From NCBI RefSeq assembly GCF_040689105.1, contig NZ_JBFBVU010000011.1:62001-126000 (forward strand): a DNA stretch of 64,000 nucleotides. Reading direction: 5' to 3'. The stretch is from Meridianimarinicoccus marinus (GTDB taxonomy: Bacteria; Pseudomonadota; Alphaproteobacteria; Rhodobacterales; Rhodobacteraceae). Of this stretch, positions 1 through 7,771 are shown one piece after another. Position 1 is the first letter of the stretch, and every line of letters starts with the position of its first letter. The position numbers and the translations under genes are program-made. The notes under the pieces are model-generated. The model was not told the origin of the DNA and did no database searches. It saw nothing but the letters and a program-made list of their open reading frames with translations.

Positions 1-504
1 GTCGCCCGCAGCCTCCAGCGGGGTGGCATCCTGCACCAGTTCGGTCAGGCGCATCTGGAAGCTGTCCGAGGCGAAGGCATAGTCGGGTGCGGTGATGTCG
101 CCGGCCACCGACAGGGTCAGCCCGTCGCCACCCAGATCGAAACGGGCCGACAGAGTGTCGGCGGGCGTGTCGCTGCCACCGGTCGTGATGCGCAGTTCCT
201 GCCCCGGCGCGATGGCCACCGTGACGGTGCCGTTGCCACCGTCCTGCAGGGCGACCGTGTCCAGCCTTGCGGTCAGAACGCTGCCGTCTTGCAGGGGCTG
301 GGTCACGGTCACACCCTCCAGCCTCAGGGCGCGGCCGTCGGGCTGGCTGCGTTCGGCGGTGATGCTGCGGCCTTCGCTGGTGATACTTTCCTGCCAGCGC
401 TGCCAGAGCGCGTCCGGAGTGATCTCGGCCTGCGCGGAAAGCGCTGTGGAGGCGAGGAACGCGGCAAGGGCAAGGCGCGCGGGGGCGGTGCGAAGTGCGG
501 GCAT
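1..504 (-). CDS. Periplasmic protein, DUF2125-like, N-terminal 168 residues (runs off window)
   Basis: The reading frame is open without a stop from the ATG at 504 to the window edge, so the C-terminal part lies outside. Residues 1-23 are a typical Sec signal peptide (charged start, Ala/Leu core, cleavage near AQA-E). The mature part begins ITPDALWQRWQ and continues with short alternating beta-strand-like segments such as VTVAIAPGQELRIT, which recalls DUF2125-type periplasmic proteins of Rhodobacterales. The family name is from memory and the fragment is partial. The function is unknown. The gene is divergent from the SDR gene at 619. Confidence 0.6.
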   Translation of the reverse strand, partial: MPALRTAPARLALAAFLASTALSAQAEITPDALWQRWQESITSEGRSITAERSQPDGRALRLEGVTVTQPLQDGSVLTARLDTVALQDGGNGTVTVAIAPGQELRITTGGSDTPADTLSARFDLGGDGLTLSVAGDITAPDYAFASDSFQMRLTELVQDATPLEAAGD

Positions 505-618
505 GAAAAACCTCTGTCGGGCGGTGTTTGTTGCAGTCCGGGTCGGGCTGGGCCAGACTTCGGCCGGAATGATGTCTGCCTGAAAGGTGGGGCATCCCGG
601 CGGCAGAGGAAAGAGGAC

Positions 619-1374
619 ATGGATCACGTTTCTGGAAAAACTGTCCTGATTACCGGGGCAAGCCGGGGAATTGGCGCGGCGGCGGCGCGGGAATTCGCGC
701 GGGCGGGGGCAAATGTGGTGCTTTTGGCGCGCTCGCGCGAGCCGATTGCGGATCTGGCGGGCGAGATCGGCGAGACTGCATTGGCGGTGCCCTGCGATGT
801 GTCGCGCTACTGGGAGGTGTCGGCGGCGGTGGATGCGGCCGAGGCCACCTACGGCCCGGTCGAGGTGCTGGTCAACAATGCCGGTGTGATCGAGCCCATC
901 GCAAGGCTGGTTGAAAGCGATCCGGAAGACTGGGCCAAGGTGCAGGAGATCAACACGCTTGGGGTCTATCACGGCATGCGCGCGGTGCTGCCGGGCATGA
1001 TCGGGCGCGGGCGCGGGACGATCCTGACGATCTCGTCGGGCGCGGCATCGCGGCCAATGGAGGGCTGGAGCCATTATTGCGCCTCGAAAGCCGCGGTGAA
1101 GATGCTGACCGAACAGGTGCATCTGGAGGCCGGGGAGGCCGGGGTGCGCGCCATCGGCCTCTCGCCGGGCACCGTTGCCACCGAGATGCAGAGCCAGATC
1201 AAGGCCAGCGGCGTCAACCGGGTGAGCCAGCTGGACTGGTCCGAACATATCCCGGCGGACTGGCCCGCAAAGGCTCTGGTCTGGCTGGCGGGGCCTGCGG
1301 CGGATGATCTGGTTGGCACCGAGGTGTCCCTGCGCGATGAAGCGCTCCGACGCCGCATGGGATTGGACGCATGA
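619..1374 (+). CDS. SDR family NAD(P)-dependent oxidoreductase
   Basis: A classical short-chain dehydrogenase of 251 residues. The nucleotide-binding motif is GASRGIG near residue 12, NNAG lies near residue 91, and the active-site Tyr-Lys pair is in YCASK with the catalytic serine in TISSG. The frame is open further upstream, but the ATG at 619 follows GAAAGAGG and gives the normal SDR N-terminus (MDHVSGKTVLITG). It overlaps the following crotonase gene by ATGA, so the two are translationally coupled and probably act on related acyl or alcohol substrates. The substrate cannot be read from the sequence. Confidence 0.88.
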   Translation: MDHVSGKTVLITGASRGIGAAAAREFARAGANVVLLARSREPIADLAGEIGETALAVPCDVSRYWEVSAAVDAAEATYGPVEVLVNNAGVIEPIARLVESDPEDWAKVQEINTLGVYHGMRAVLPGMIGRGRGTILTISSGAASRPMEGWSHYCASKAAVKMLTEQVHLEAGEAGVRAIGLSPGTVATEMQSQIKASGVNRVSQLDWSEHIPADWPAKALVWLAGPAADDLVGTEVSLRDEALRRRMGLDA

Positions 1375-1982
1375 TAGATCTGACGCGGGAGGGCGATCTG
1401 TGGACCGTCACCCTGAACCGGCCCGACAAGGCCAATTCCGTCACCCCCGAGATGCTGGCCCGCATCGCCGAGATTGCCGAAGAGGCGCGGGGCCGGGCGA
1501 AGGTGTTTGTCCTGACCGGCGCCGGCAAGGTGTTTTCGGCGGGTGCCGATCTGGAGGCCGCGAAGGCCGGTCTGGCGGTCGATCCGGTCTGGGAGCGGCT
1601 GTCGGGCGCCATCGCGGATTTGCCCTGCCTGACCATCGCCGCGCTGAACGGGACGCTGGCGGGCGGTTCATTCGGGATGGCGCTGGCCTGTGATCTGCGG
1701 ATCGCGGTGCCGGAAGCCCGGTTCTTCTACCCGGTGGCCCGGCTGGGATTTCTGCCGCAGCCTTCGGATCCCCCTCGGCTGGTGGCGCTGGTCGGCCCGG
1801 CGCGGGCCAAGATGATCCTGCTGGCCGGAGCAAAGATCGAAGTCGAGGAGGCGCTGGCCTGGGGGCTGGTGGACCGGATCGTTCCGCGCGCGGCGCTGGG
1901 CGCCACGGTGGCCGAACTGTCCGAAGCGGCGCTGGCGGCGGCGCCCGATCACATCGCCGCCATCAAGACCCTTTCGGGCTGA
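1371..1982 (+). CDS. Enoyl-CoA hydratase/isomerase (crotonase) family protein lacking both hydratase glutamates
   Basis: 203 residues, shorter than the usual ~260. The crotonase fold is visible in the N-terminal WTVTLNRPDKANSVT, the oxyanion-hole segments FSAGADL and GGSFGMALACD, and LGFLP further on. In enoyl-CoA hydratase the two catalytic glutamates lie in GG-x-E and in the PE-x-x-x-G segment. Here these positions read GGSF and YPVARLG, so neither glutamate is present. The C-terminal trimerisation helices also look shortened. It may be a crotonase-fold enzyme with another chemistry rather than a hydratase. It is coupled to the SDR gene upstream by a 4-base overlap. Confidence 0.82.
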   Translation: MIDLTREGDLWTVTLNRPDKANSVTPEMLARIAEIAEEARGRAKVFVLTGAGKVFSAGADLEAAKAGLAVDPVWERLSGAIADLPCLTIAALNGTLAGGSFGMALACDLRIAVPEARFFYPVARLGFLPQPSDPPRLVALVGPARAKMILLAGAKIEVEEALAWGLVDRIVPRAALGATVAELSEAALAAAPDHIAAIKTLSG

Positions 1983-2469
1983 GGCGGCGCAAAGGCCAGG
2001 CACCTGATCTTGCGGTTCTTTTTGCTGTGCCCCTCGGCCGGGCAGGAGTTGAGAGTTGAGGCTAAGAGGGTGCCCGACCGAAGGTAGTTCCTGTGTAAAA
2101 ATCCGCGGCGGGGCGCGGCGAGGGGGCCTGCGCCATAATCGTTAACGCGCCGGTCACTTTCCCGGTCCCGGTCCCCGCGTCAACCGCCTGCAAATACATG
2201 AAAATTTCTGCTAAATGCGCGGTATCCGTGTGTTTTTCGACCTGTGCCAAGCTTTTGGCATGGTTAAGGCCGCGCTCGCGCAATGCGCGAAGCCGGGAGG
2301 CGATGCCCGGCCCGGTTGTGCCGCGGTGCAAGGCGCCACCCGAATCAGCCTGGCCTCGGTCTGGATCGCGACGTGGACCCGCCCTGACGCACGGCTGCAG
2401 ACATAGAAGGGATGACAAGCCGCAAGCGTTTGGTGCATGGACGCCCAGATGAAAGCAGGAAGGTGTCCA
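1983..2469. other. Non-coding stretch, no gene seen
   Basis: About 490 bases between the crotonase gene and the MFS gene. I see no coding frame with family resemblance, no tRNA and no clear rho-independent terminator. One exact short palindrome, TGCCAA-GCTT-TTGGCA at 2245-2260, could be an operator or be coincidental. The base composition is mixed, with an AT-richer patch at about 2190-2265. Confidence 0.5.
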
Positions 2470-2547
2470 ATGTTACCAATTGAAACCGACCCGAAGCAGG
2501 CTTTGCCGGATGGTGGAGCGACCGCCTGTGAGGCGCGCCATGGCTGA
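2470..2547 (+). CDS. Possible 25-codon leader ORF overlapping the MFS start
   Basis: A short frame starting MLPIETDPKQ is preceded by a good Shine-Dalgarno sequence (AGGAAGG, 2457-2463) at normal spacing. Its TGA stop at 2545-2547 lies just inside the MFS gene, overlapping the chosen MFS start at 2540. This is the arrangement of a leader that couples translation to the main gene. Nothing in the peptide is recognisable, and the AGGAAGG may instead belong to an alternative MFS start. Low confidence. Confidence 0.22.
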   Translation: MLPIETDPKQALPDGGATACEARHG

Positions 2548-3703
2548 GCTGCGCACGCCGCGGCGCGCGGTGAGCGCGTTGTTCTTCCTGAATGGCGGGC
2601 TTTACGGCATCTGGGCCTCGCGGATCCCGGCGATTGCCGACAAGCATGCGCTTGGTCCCGGTACGCTGGGCCTGTTGCTGCTGTTGCTGGCGGCGGGGGC
2701 GATCGTGGCCTTCCCGCTGGCGGGGCGGGCGTCGGATGCCCTGGGCGCGGGGCGGGTCAGCCTGGGATTGGGCGCGGTCTATACCCTGACGCTGTTCGCC
2801 CTCGGGCTGGCGCCCTCGATCTGGCTGCTGGCCGTGGCGCTGCTGCTGTGCGGGGCGCTGTTCGGCGGGCTGGACGTGTCGATGAACAGCTGGGCCGGAG
2901 AGGTCGAGCGCCATGTCGGCCGCCCGATCATGTCGTCGTTCCACGCCATGTTCAGCCTTGGGGCGGGGATCGGGGCCGGGTCGGGATATCTTGCGGTGCA
3001 GGCGGGGCTGGGCCCCGCGGCGCATTTCCTGCTGGTCGGCGGCGCCATGGCCGTCGGCTGCCTGTGGACCGGGAACATCGGCTGGACGTCGCCAAGACGC
3101 GCGGCCACCACTGGCAGCCCGGTGTTCGCGCTGCCGCGCGGAGCGCTTCTGGCGGTGGGTCTGATGACCTTCTGCTCGGCCATGGGCGAGGGCGCAATGG
3201 CGGATTGGAGCGCGATCTTCCTGGTCGTCTCGACCGGCGTTGGCGAGGCGCGCGCGGCATTGGGGTTCGCCGCCTTCTCGGTCGCGATGGTGGCGGTGCG
3301 GCTGATGGGCGACCGGATCATCCTGCATTTCGGCGCGGTGCGGGCGGCGCAACTGGCCGGGCTGGCGGCCTGTTTCGGCACCGCGCTGGCGGTGGTGTTC
3401 TCGGGCAGCTTCTGGATGGTGCTGCTGGGGTTCGCGATACTGGGCATCGGCTATGCGCTGATCTTCCCTCTGGCGTTCTCGCGCGCGGCCAATGACCCCG
3501 ACATCGCGCCCGGAGCGGCCATCGCCAGTGTCGCGACGCTGGGCTACGGCGGCATCCTGCTGGGGCCGCCGGTGATCGGCTTCGTGGCAGAACTGGCGTC
3601 GCTGCGAGTGGCCTTTGGGCTGCTGGCGCTGATGCCGCTGCTGATTGTCGCTCTGGCGCGGACGCTGAGAACCGCCCCGGTGGAGGTTTCAGCGACGGGC
3701 TAG
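2540..3703 (+). CDS. MFS transporter
   Basis: 387 residues forming a 12-helix major facilitator. Hydrophobic segments alternate along the whole length, and the N-terminal helix carries FFLNGGLYGIWASRIPAI, a pattern seen in the fucose-permease/YbjJ-like branch of the superfamily (recalled, not searched). The start at 2540 gives the normal short cytoplasmic N-terminus; in-frame starts at 2480 and 2510 are possible but would add a basic, non-hydrophobic extension. The substrate is unknown. It converges on the VCBS gene, with a hairpin between them. Confidence 0.85.
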   Translation: MAELRTPRRAVSALFFLNGGLYGIWASRIPAIADKHALGPGTLGLLLLLLAAGAIVAFPLAGRASDALGAGRVSLGLGAVYTLTLFALGLAPSIWLLAVALLLCGALFGGLDVSMNSWAGEVERHVGRPIMSSFHAMFSLGAGIGAGSGYLAVQAGLGPAAHFLLVGGAMAVGCLWTGNIGWTSPRRAATTGSPVFALPRGALLAVGLMTFCSAMGEGAMADWSAIFLVVSTGVGEARAALGFAAFSVAMVAVRLMGDRIILHFGAVRAAQLAGLAACFGTALAVVFSGSFWMVLLGFAILGIGYALIFPLAFSRAANDPDIAPGAAIASVATLGYGGILLGPPVIGFVAELASLRVAFGLLALMPLLIVALARTLRTAPVEVSATG

Positions 3704-3725
3704 GCGCGGGCGACGGGGCGGAATT

Positions 3726-3753
3726 GTGGCCCCCTCCGGATGGAGAGGGCCAC
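3726..3753. terminator. Hairpin between convergent MFS and VCBS genes
   Basis: A 12-base stem (GTGGCCCCCTCC paired with GGAGAGGGCCAC, one mismatch) closes a GGAT loop. It lies in the 66-base gap between two convergent stop codons. There is no T-tract on either side, so it would be a weak or factor-assisted terminator working in both directions. Confidence 0.55.
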
Positions 3754-3769
3754 TGGGGGACGCCGGTGA

Positions 3770-5434
3770 TCAGGCGATGGCGATGTCGTCGAGCAGGAAG
3801 GTGGCGTTTGCAGCCTCGAACGTCACCGCGTCGACATCGTGGAAACTGTCGTCCAGAACAATGTCGCCAACGGTGGTTGCCGTGAGATTCAGAACGGCGC
3901 CGTTGGAGGCCGTGAGCAGCAAACCCCCGTTGTTCTGGATCAACTGGAACCCGTTCAGATCGAAACTCGCACCATCAGCACGGCTGAGAACATAAGTCGA
4001 ACTGTTGGCATTGCTGTAGAACTCGAAATCCGGGTCGGGGTTGTAGTTCGTGATCTGGTGGCGCGATGTCCCAAGACTGGCGAATATGAACCCGTCTTCT
4101 TCGTGCTGGCCACCGACAACCCGGAAGCCTGTTTCAAACTCGATCAAATTGGGATCACCGCCTTGAACGTAGGGCGTCGTGCCTTGCAGATTCTCGAAGA
4201 CGATATTGTCGATACGAATCCAGTCCGCGTCGTCGCCCAATGTGGTGTCGCCGTCAAAGTTGCCGTCGAAGTCCCAGTCCACCCACGCTACGTCGGTGAA
4301 CATGGTGCCGAAATCCACGGTGCCGTAGTCGCCTGTCAGCGAGCCGCCGGGGACTGAAACACTGTGAGTCGCCCCGTTTGAACCGGTAAAGAGAACCGAC
4401 CAACCGTCGCCGTCCAGGTCGAACACTTGCCTCAGATCAAGCGACTTGAGCGAGAATGTCCCGGTTCCGCCTTCGCCTTCGATCCTGCCCCGCCCGGTCA
4501 GATCAGGGTTGTTGTCATAGTCGTAGGACACCAAGTTGCCGTCGAGACCCGACAGTTCGGATACGACGCCCGAAGCCAGGTCATTGTCCTCCAGTCCACT
4601 GGCCTGCAGCCCGCCGTCGACGGTGACCCAGCGATAGTCTGTGCTGTTGGCGTTGCTGAAGATCTGGAATCCGCCCTGCACATCCATCACCCCCGACACG
4701 CCGTCGTCGGCACCGTTGATGGTGATGTTGACAGTGGCAAAATCGCTGTCGCCGTCCAGATCCGACACCAGGTAGGTGAAGCTGTCGGTCAGCGTGTCGC
4801 CATCGTTCAGCGCCTGGATGGCCGGGTTGCTGTTGTCGAGCGCATAGCTGTAGCTGCCGTCATCGTTCAGCACGAGGCTGCCAAGGGCCGGCCCTTGCAC
4901 CAGCACAACCCCGCCAACCAGGTCGGGCACGCTGTCATTGGTCAGGACGTTGCCGGTCAGCACCGGGCCGTCTTCGGTCACCACGGCGATGTCGTCATTG
5001 GCCTCGACGGGATCGTCCTCGGGCGAGATCTCAACGCCATCCACGAAGAGTTCCAGCTTCTCGACGCGGTTCACGCGCAGGGACTGGCCCTCGAAGCAGG
5101 TGAAGGTAAAGAACTCCTTCTCGGCGTCCTGGGTGTGACCATCGGTGACTGCCGACAGGAAGGCCAGATAGGCGGCCACCTGAAGCTGCACCTGAGGGTC
5201 GGCCCAGGTGTCGGAGGTCATCATCAGGCGGATGGTGTCGAACCCGATGCCGCCGTCATAGGTGTCCCCGGCTCCGGCGTTGGCTTCGACATGATAGATC
5301 AAAAGATCGTCGCCACGTCGCCCGCGCACGGTATCGCTTCCGGGCCCGCCGCTCAGGATGTCGTCGGACCGGGTGCCATGGATGTCTTCATTGGCCGGGG
5401 TGCCGGCAATGGTGAGTCCAGTTGTGGTAGACAT
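3770..5434 (-). CDS. Secreted VCBS/RTX-like protein with two C-terminal beta-sandwich-like modules
   Basis: 554 residues from the ATG at 5434, which follows a strong GGGAGGA site; the longer open frame upstream has no such signal. There is no N-terminal signal peptide, and residues 20-45 contain RTX-like glycine/aspartate turns (DILSGGPGSDTVRGRRGDD), so export by a type I system is plausible, although no exporter is adjacent. Residues ~143-240 form a VCBS/cadherin-like repeat (NDDIAVVTEDGPVLTGNVL, then DGSYSYALD and FTYLVSD). Two further modules (about 255-415 and 435-554) each contain SNANS near their start and end in a DNIVF/DDIAIA-like strand, which suggests a duplicated lectin- or CBM-like beta-sandwich. 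Its role is probably surface adhesion or matrix binding (inference). Confidence 0.75.
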   Translation of the reverse strand: MSTTTGLTIAGTPANEDIHGTRSDDILSGGPGSDTVRGRRGDDLLIYHVEANAGAGDTYDGGIGFDTIRLMMTSDTWADPQVQLQVAAYLAFLSAVTDGHTQDAEKEFFTFTCFEGQSLRVNRVEKLELFVDGVEISPEDDPVEANDDIAVVTEDGPVLTGNVLTNDSVPDLVGGVVLVQGPALGSLVLNDDGSYSYALDNSNPAIQALNDGDTLTDSFTYLVSDLDGDSDFATVNITINGADDGVSGVMDVQGGFQIFSNANSTDYRWVTVDGGLQASGLEDNDLASGVVSELSGLDGNLVSYDYDNNPDLTGRGRIEGEGGTGTFSLKSLDLRQVFDLDGDGWSVLFTGSNGATHSVSVPGGSLTGDYGTVDFGTMFTDVAWVDWDFDGNFDGDTTLGDDADWIRIDNIVFENLQGTTPYVQGGDPNLIEFETGFRVVGGQHEEDGFIFASLGTSRHQITNYNPDPDFEFYSNANSSTYVLSRADGASFDLNGFQLIQNNGGLLLTASNGAVLNLTATTVGDIVLDDSFHDVDAVTFEAANATFLLDDIAIA

Positions 5435-5554
5435 GAGAAGATCCTCCCGAAGAAAGTGGTGAAAATAACGCCGATACTCGGGAACTTTCGGTCGACAATC
5501 ATACGTATTCCTATGTAAGCATAAAAATTGGTACAATCGGACCCCAACTTCCCC

Positions 5555-5560
5555 ATTATA
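5555..5560 (-). promoter_or_regulatory. Candidate -10 box for the VCBS gene
   Basis: On the minus strand this is an exact TATAAT, about 120 bases upstream of the VCBS start, inside the unusually AT-rich gap 5435-5793. A matching -35 at 16-18 bases is poor (TGGGGT-like), so the assignment is tentative. The rest of this 359-base gap holds no gene that I can support. Confidence 0.35.
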
Positions 5561-5793
5561 CCGTCGTGAAATGGTTAACCCCATGATGAGGATCATTGAA
5601 TTCAGGTTTCCAGAAGGAAAAGGCGCGGCCCGGGCAGGCGGTTTCGGTTTAACCAGAACGGGGGGTGAGGCCTTGCGCCGGCGCCGGACATCCCGTTCAA
5701 TTGGCGTTGCGTCAAGTCGGCCCCTTGCGAGGGGGGGTATGGAAAAGCCACTCTTTGGCAGAATAGTTTTTGTGGTAGCCAGACCTCTGGGCA

Positions 5794-6639
5794 ATGCTGG
5801 CACGGCGCGGATTGATGACTTGGGTTTCGGAGGGCGTATTGGGCGGAATAACGGCGTTTCTTGACAGGCATTCCTCGTTGGCGCGCGTGGCCTACGTGGC
5901 GTTTTCCGCAGTGATGTGGCTGAAAAACCTGTTGTACTGGACTGCCTATCGCTGGTTCGGGATCGTGCCGCGCCGGATGTCGGATCGCGGCCAGGATCGC
6001 TGGGTCATCGACGAGGTGTTCAAGGGCAAGACCGGCGGGTTCTTCGTGGAACTGGGCGCCTTCGACGGGTTCTCGGAAGCCAATACCTTCGTGCTGGAAA
6101 AACGCTATGGCTGGCGTGGGCTGTGCATCGAGGCCAACCCGGTGAACTACAGGAAACTGACCGAGGTGACCAAGCGCGCCTGCACCTGCGTGCCGCTGGC
6201 GGTCGATCCGGTGGCGGGCAAGCTGGAGTTCTACCTTGACGGCCAACGCTCCAGCCTGGTGGTGGAAGAGGCCGACCATGCCCCGGACAAGGTGGCGATG
6301 GACAAGGCCCGCGCCGAAGGGCGGATCGTGTCGGTGGAAACCCTGCCGCTGGCCGAGATCTTCGACCGTTACGATGCGCCCAGGGTCATCGACTATTTCA
6401 GCCTGGACGTGGAAGGCTCGGAAACCCGGATCCTGCGGGAGTTTCCCTTCGATCGCTACATCTTCCTGACGATGACGGTGGAACGCCCGACACCCGAGCT
6501 GAACGAGATCCTGTTCGCCAACGGCTATCACTTTGTGCGCAATTCGCTGTACGACACCTTCTATGTGCACGAGAGCCTACCGGGGTTCGACAGCCTGCCG
6601 CGCAAGCCGTTCGAACAACTGGCCGCAAAGGCCTTCTGA
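5794..6639 (+). CDS. FkbM family methyltransferase
   Basis: 281 residues. The FkbM core is clear: GGFFVELGAFDGFSEANT is the SAM-binding loop (about residues 86-103), followed by GLCIEANPVNY and, later, IDYFSLDVEGSE, the acidic post-motif typical of the family. About 85 residues precede the core and include a hydrophobic segment (VAYVAFSAVMWLKNLLYW), so the protein may be membrane-associated. These enzymes O-methylate sugars, lipids or small molecules. A start at 5815 is also possible. It is convergent with the glycosyltransferase gene, six bases away, which suggests glycan modification. Confidence 0.85.
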   Translation: MLARRGLMTWVSEGVLGGITAFLDRHSSLARVAYVAFSAVMWLKNLLYWTAYRWFGIVPRRMSDRGQDRWVIDEVFKGKTGGFFVELGAFDGFSEANTFVLEKRYGWRGLCIEANPVNYRKLTEVTKRACTCVPLAVDPVAGKLEFYLDGQRSSLVVEEADHAPDKVAMDKARAEGRIVSVETLPLAEIFDRYDAPRVIDYFSLDVEGSETRILREFPFDRYIFLTMTVERPTPELNEILFANGYHFVRNSLYDTFYVHESLPGFDSLPRKPFEQLAAKAF

Positions 6640-6645
6640 CCCGGG

Positions 6646-7650
6646 TCAGGCGGCGGGGTCGTCCCGGTCCGCGTCCTCGCGCGCGGCGTTGCCCTTCGGC
6701 TGGCAGATGATCTGGTCGATGATGTAAAGCGGGCGGTTCTTGGACTGCATGTAGAGCCGTCCCAGGTAGCCACCGATCACCCCGAGCATCATCAACTGGC
6801 CGCTGCCCAGGATCAGCACGGCGGTCATGGTGGTGGTCCAGCCCTGCACCACATTGCCCGACAGATAGCCCCAGACCGTGTAGCCCATGAACATCACGCC
6901 GATCACGGCGCAGATGATCCCCAGCCACAACGAGATCTTCAGCGGCAGCACCGAGAACCCGGCGATGGCATCGACGGCGAAATGCACCATCTTGCGGAAC
7001 GGGTACTTGGTTTCCCCAGCCAGCCGTTCCGAGCGGATGTATTCCAGCGGCTCCTGCCGGAACCCGATCCACGACACCATGCCCCGGATGAAGCGGTGGT
7101 GCTCGGGCATCTGGTTCAGCGTATCCAGCGTCCGGCGGCTCATCAGGCGGAAATCGCCGGTGTCGGTGGGAATGTCGATCTCGACCAGCTTGTTGAGCAC
7201 CCGGTAGAACAGGCGGGCCGAATGCACCTTGAAGGCGGTTTCGCCGCGCCGTTCGGTCCGCTTGCCATAGACCACGTCGACGCCGTCATCCATGCGCGCC
7301 ATCATCTTCGGCAGCAGCTCGGGCGGGTCCTGCAAATCGGCATCAAGGATCAGGATGCGGTCGCCCCGGGCGATCTGAAGCCCGGCGGTCAGGGCCAGCT
7401 GGTGGCCGTGGTTGCGCGACAGGATCACGGCGACCACATGCGGATCGGCGGCGCTGAGCTCTTCCATCATGGCGCGGGTGCGGTCGGACGAGCCGTCATC
7501 CACCAGCACGATTTCATAATCCTCGCCCACGGTCTCGCGGCACACCGAGGTGACCCGGCGGTACAACTCGGGCAGGACGGCCTCTTCGTTGTAGCAGGGG
7601 GAGACGACCGAAAGGGCCGGCGTTTTTGGTCTGGTCGACGTGGCGGACAC
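6646..7650 (-). CDS. GtrB-like family 2 glycosyltransferase (polyprenyl-phosphate sugar transferase)
   Basis: 334 residues from a GTG at 7650 preceded by AGGAGG. The GT2 domain shows SVVSPCYNEE, VLVDDGSSDRT and the metal-binding DADLQDPPE, all hallmarks of the DPM1/GtrB branch that moves a sugar from a nucleotide onto undecaprenyl phosphate. Two C-terminal transmembrane helices (ISLWLGIICAVIGVMFMGY and LILGSGQLMMLGVIGGYLG) are typical of GtrB. A GtrA-like protein, the usual flippase partner, is encoded 3.1 kb away on the same strand, separated by the GMC and epimerase genes. Confidence 0.9.
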   Translation of the reverse strand: MSATSTRPKTPALSVVSPCYNEEAVLPELYRRVTSVCRETVGEDYEIVLVDDGSSDRTRAMMEELSAADPHVVAVILSRNHGHQLALTAGLQIARGDRILILDADLQDPPELLPKMMARMDDGVDVVYGKRTERRGETAFKVHSARLFYRVLNKLVEIDIPTDTGDFRLMSRRTLDTLNQMPEHHRFIRGMVSWIGFRQEPLEYIRSERLAGETKYPFRKMVHFAVDAIAGFSVLPLKISLWLGIICAVIGVMFMGYTVWGYLSGNVVQGWTTTMTAVLILGSGQLMMLGVIGGYLGRLYMQSKNRPLYIIDQIICQPKGNAAREDADRDDPAA

Positions 7651-7771
7651 CCCTGGAAACCTCCTGAAAACACAGTCTTGACGCGCAAAATGGACGCCGC
7701 GTCATATCCGTTCTAATCGGTTACGGGCGCATCCCCAAGCCAAGAGATCAGCGGCATTTTTACATTCCCTG

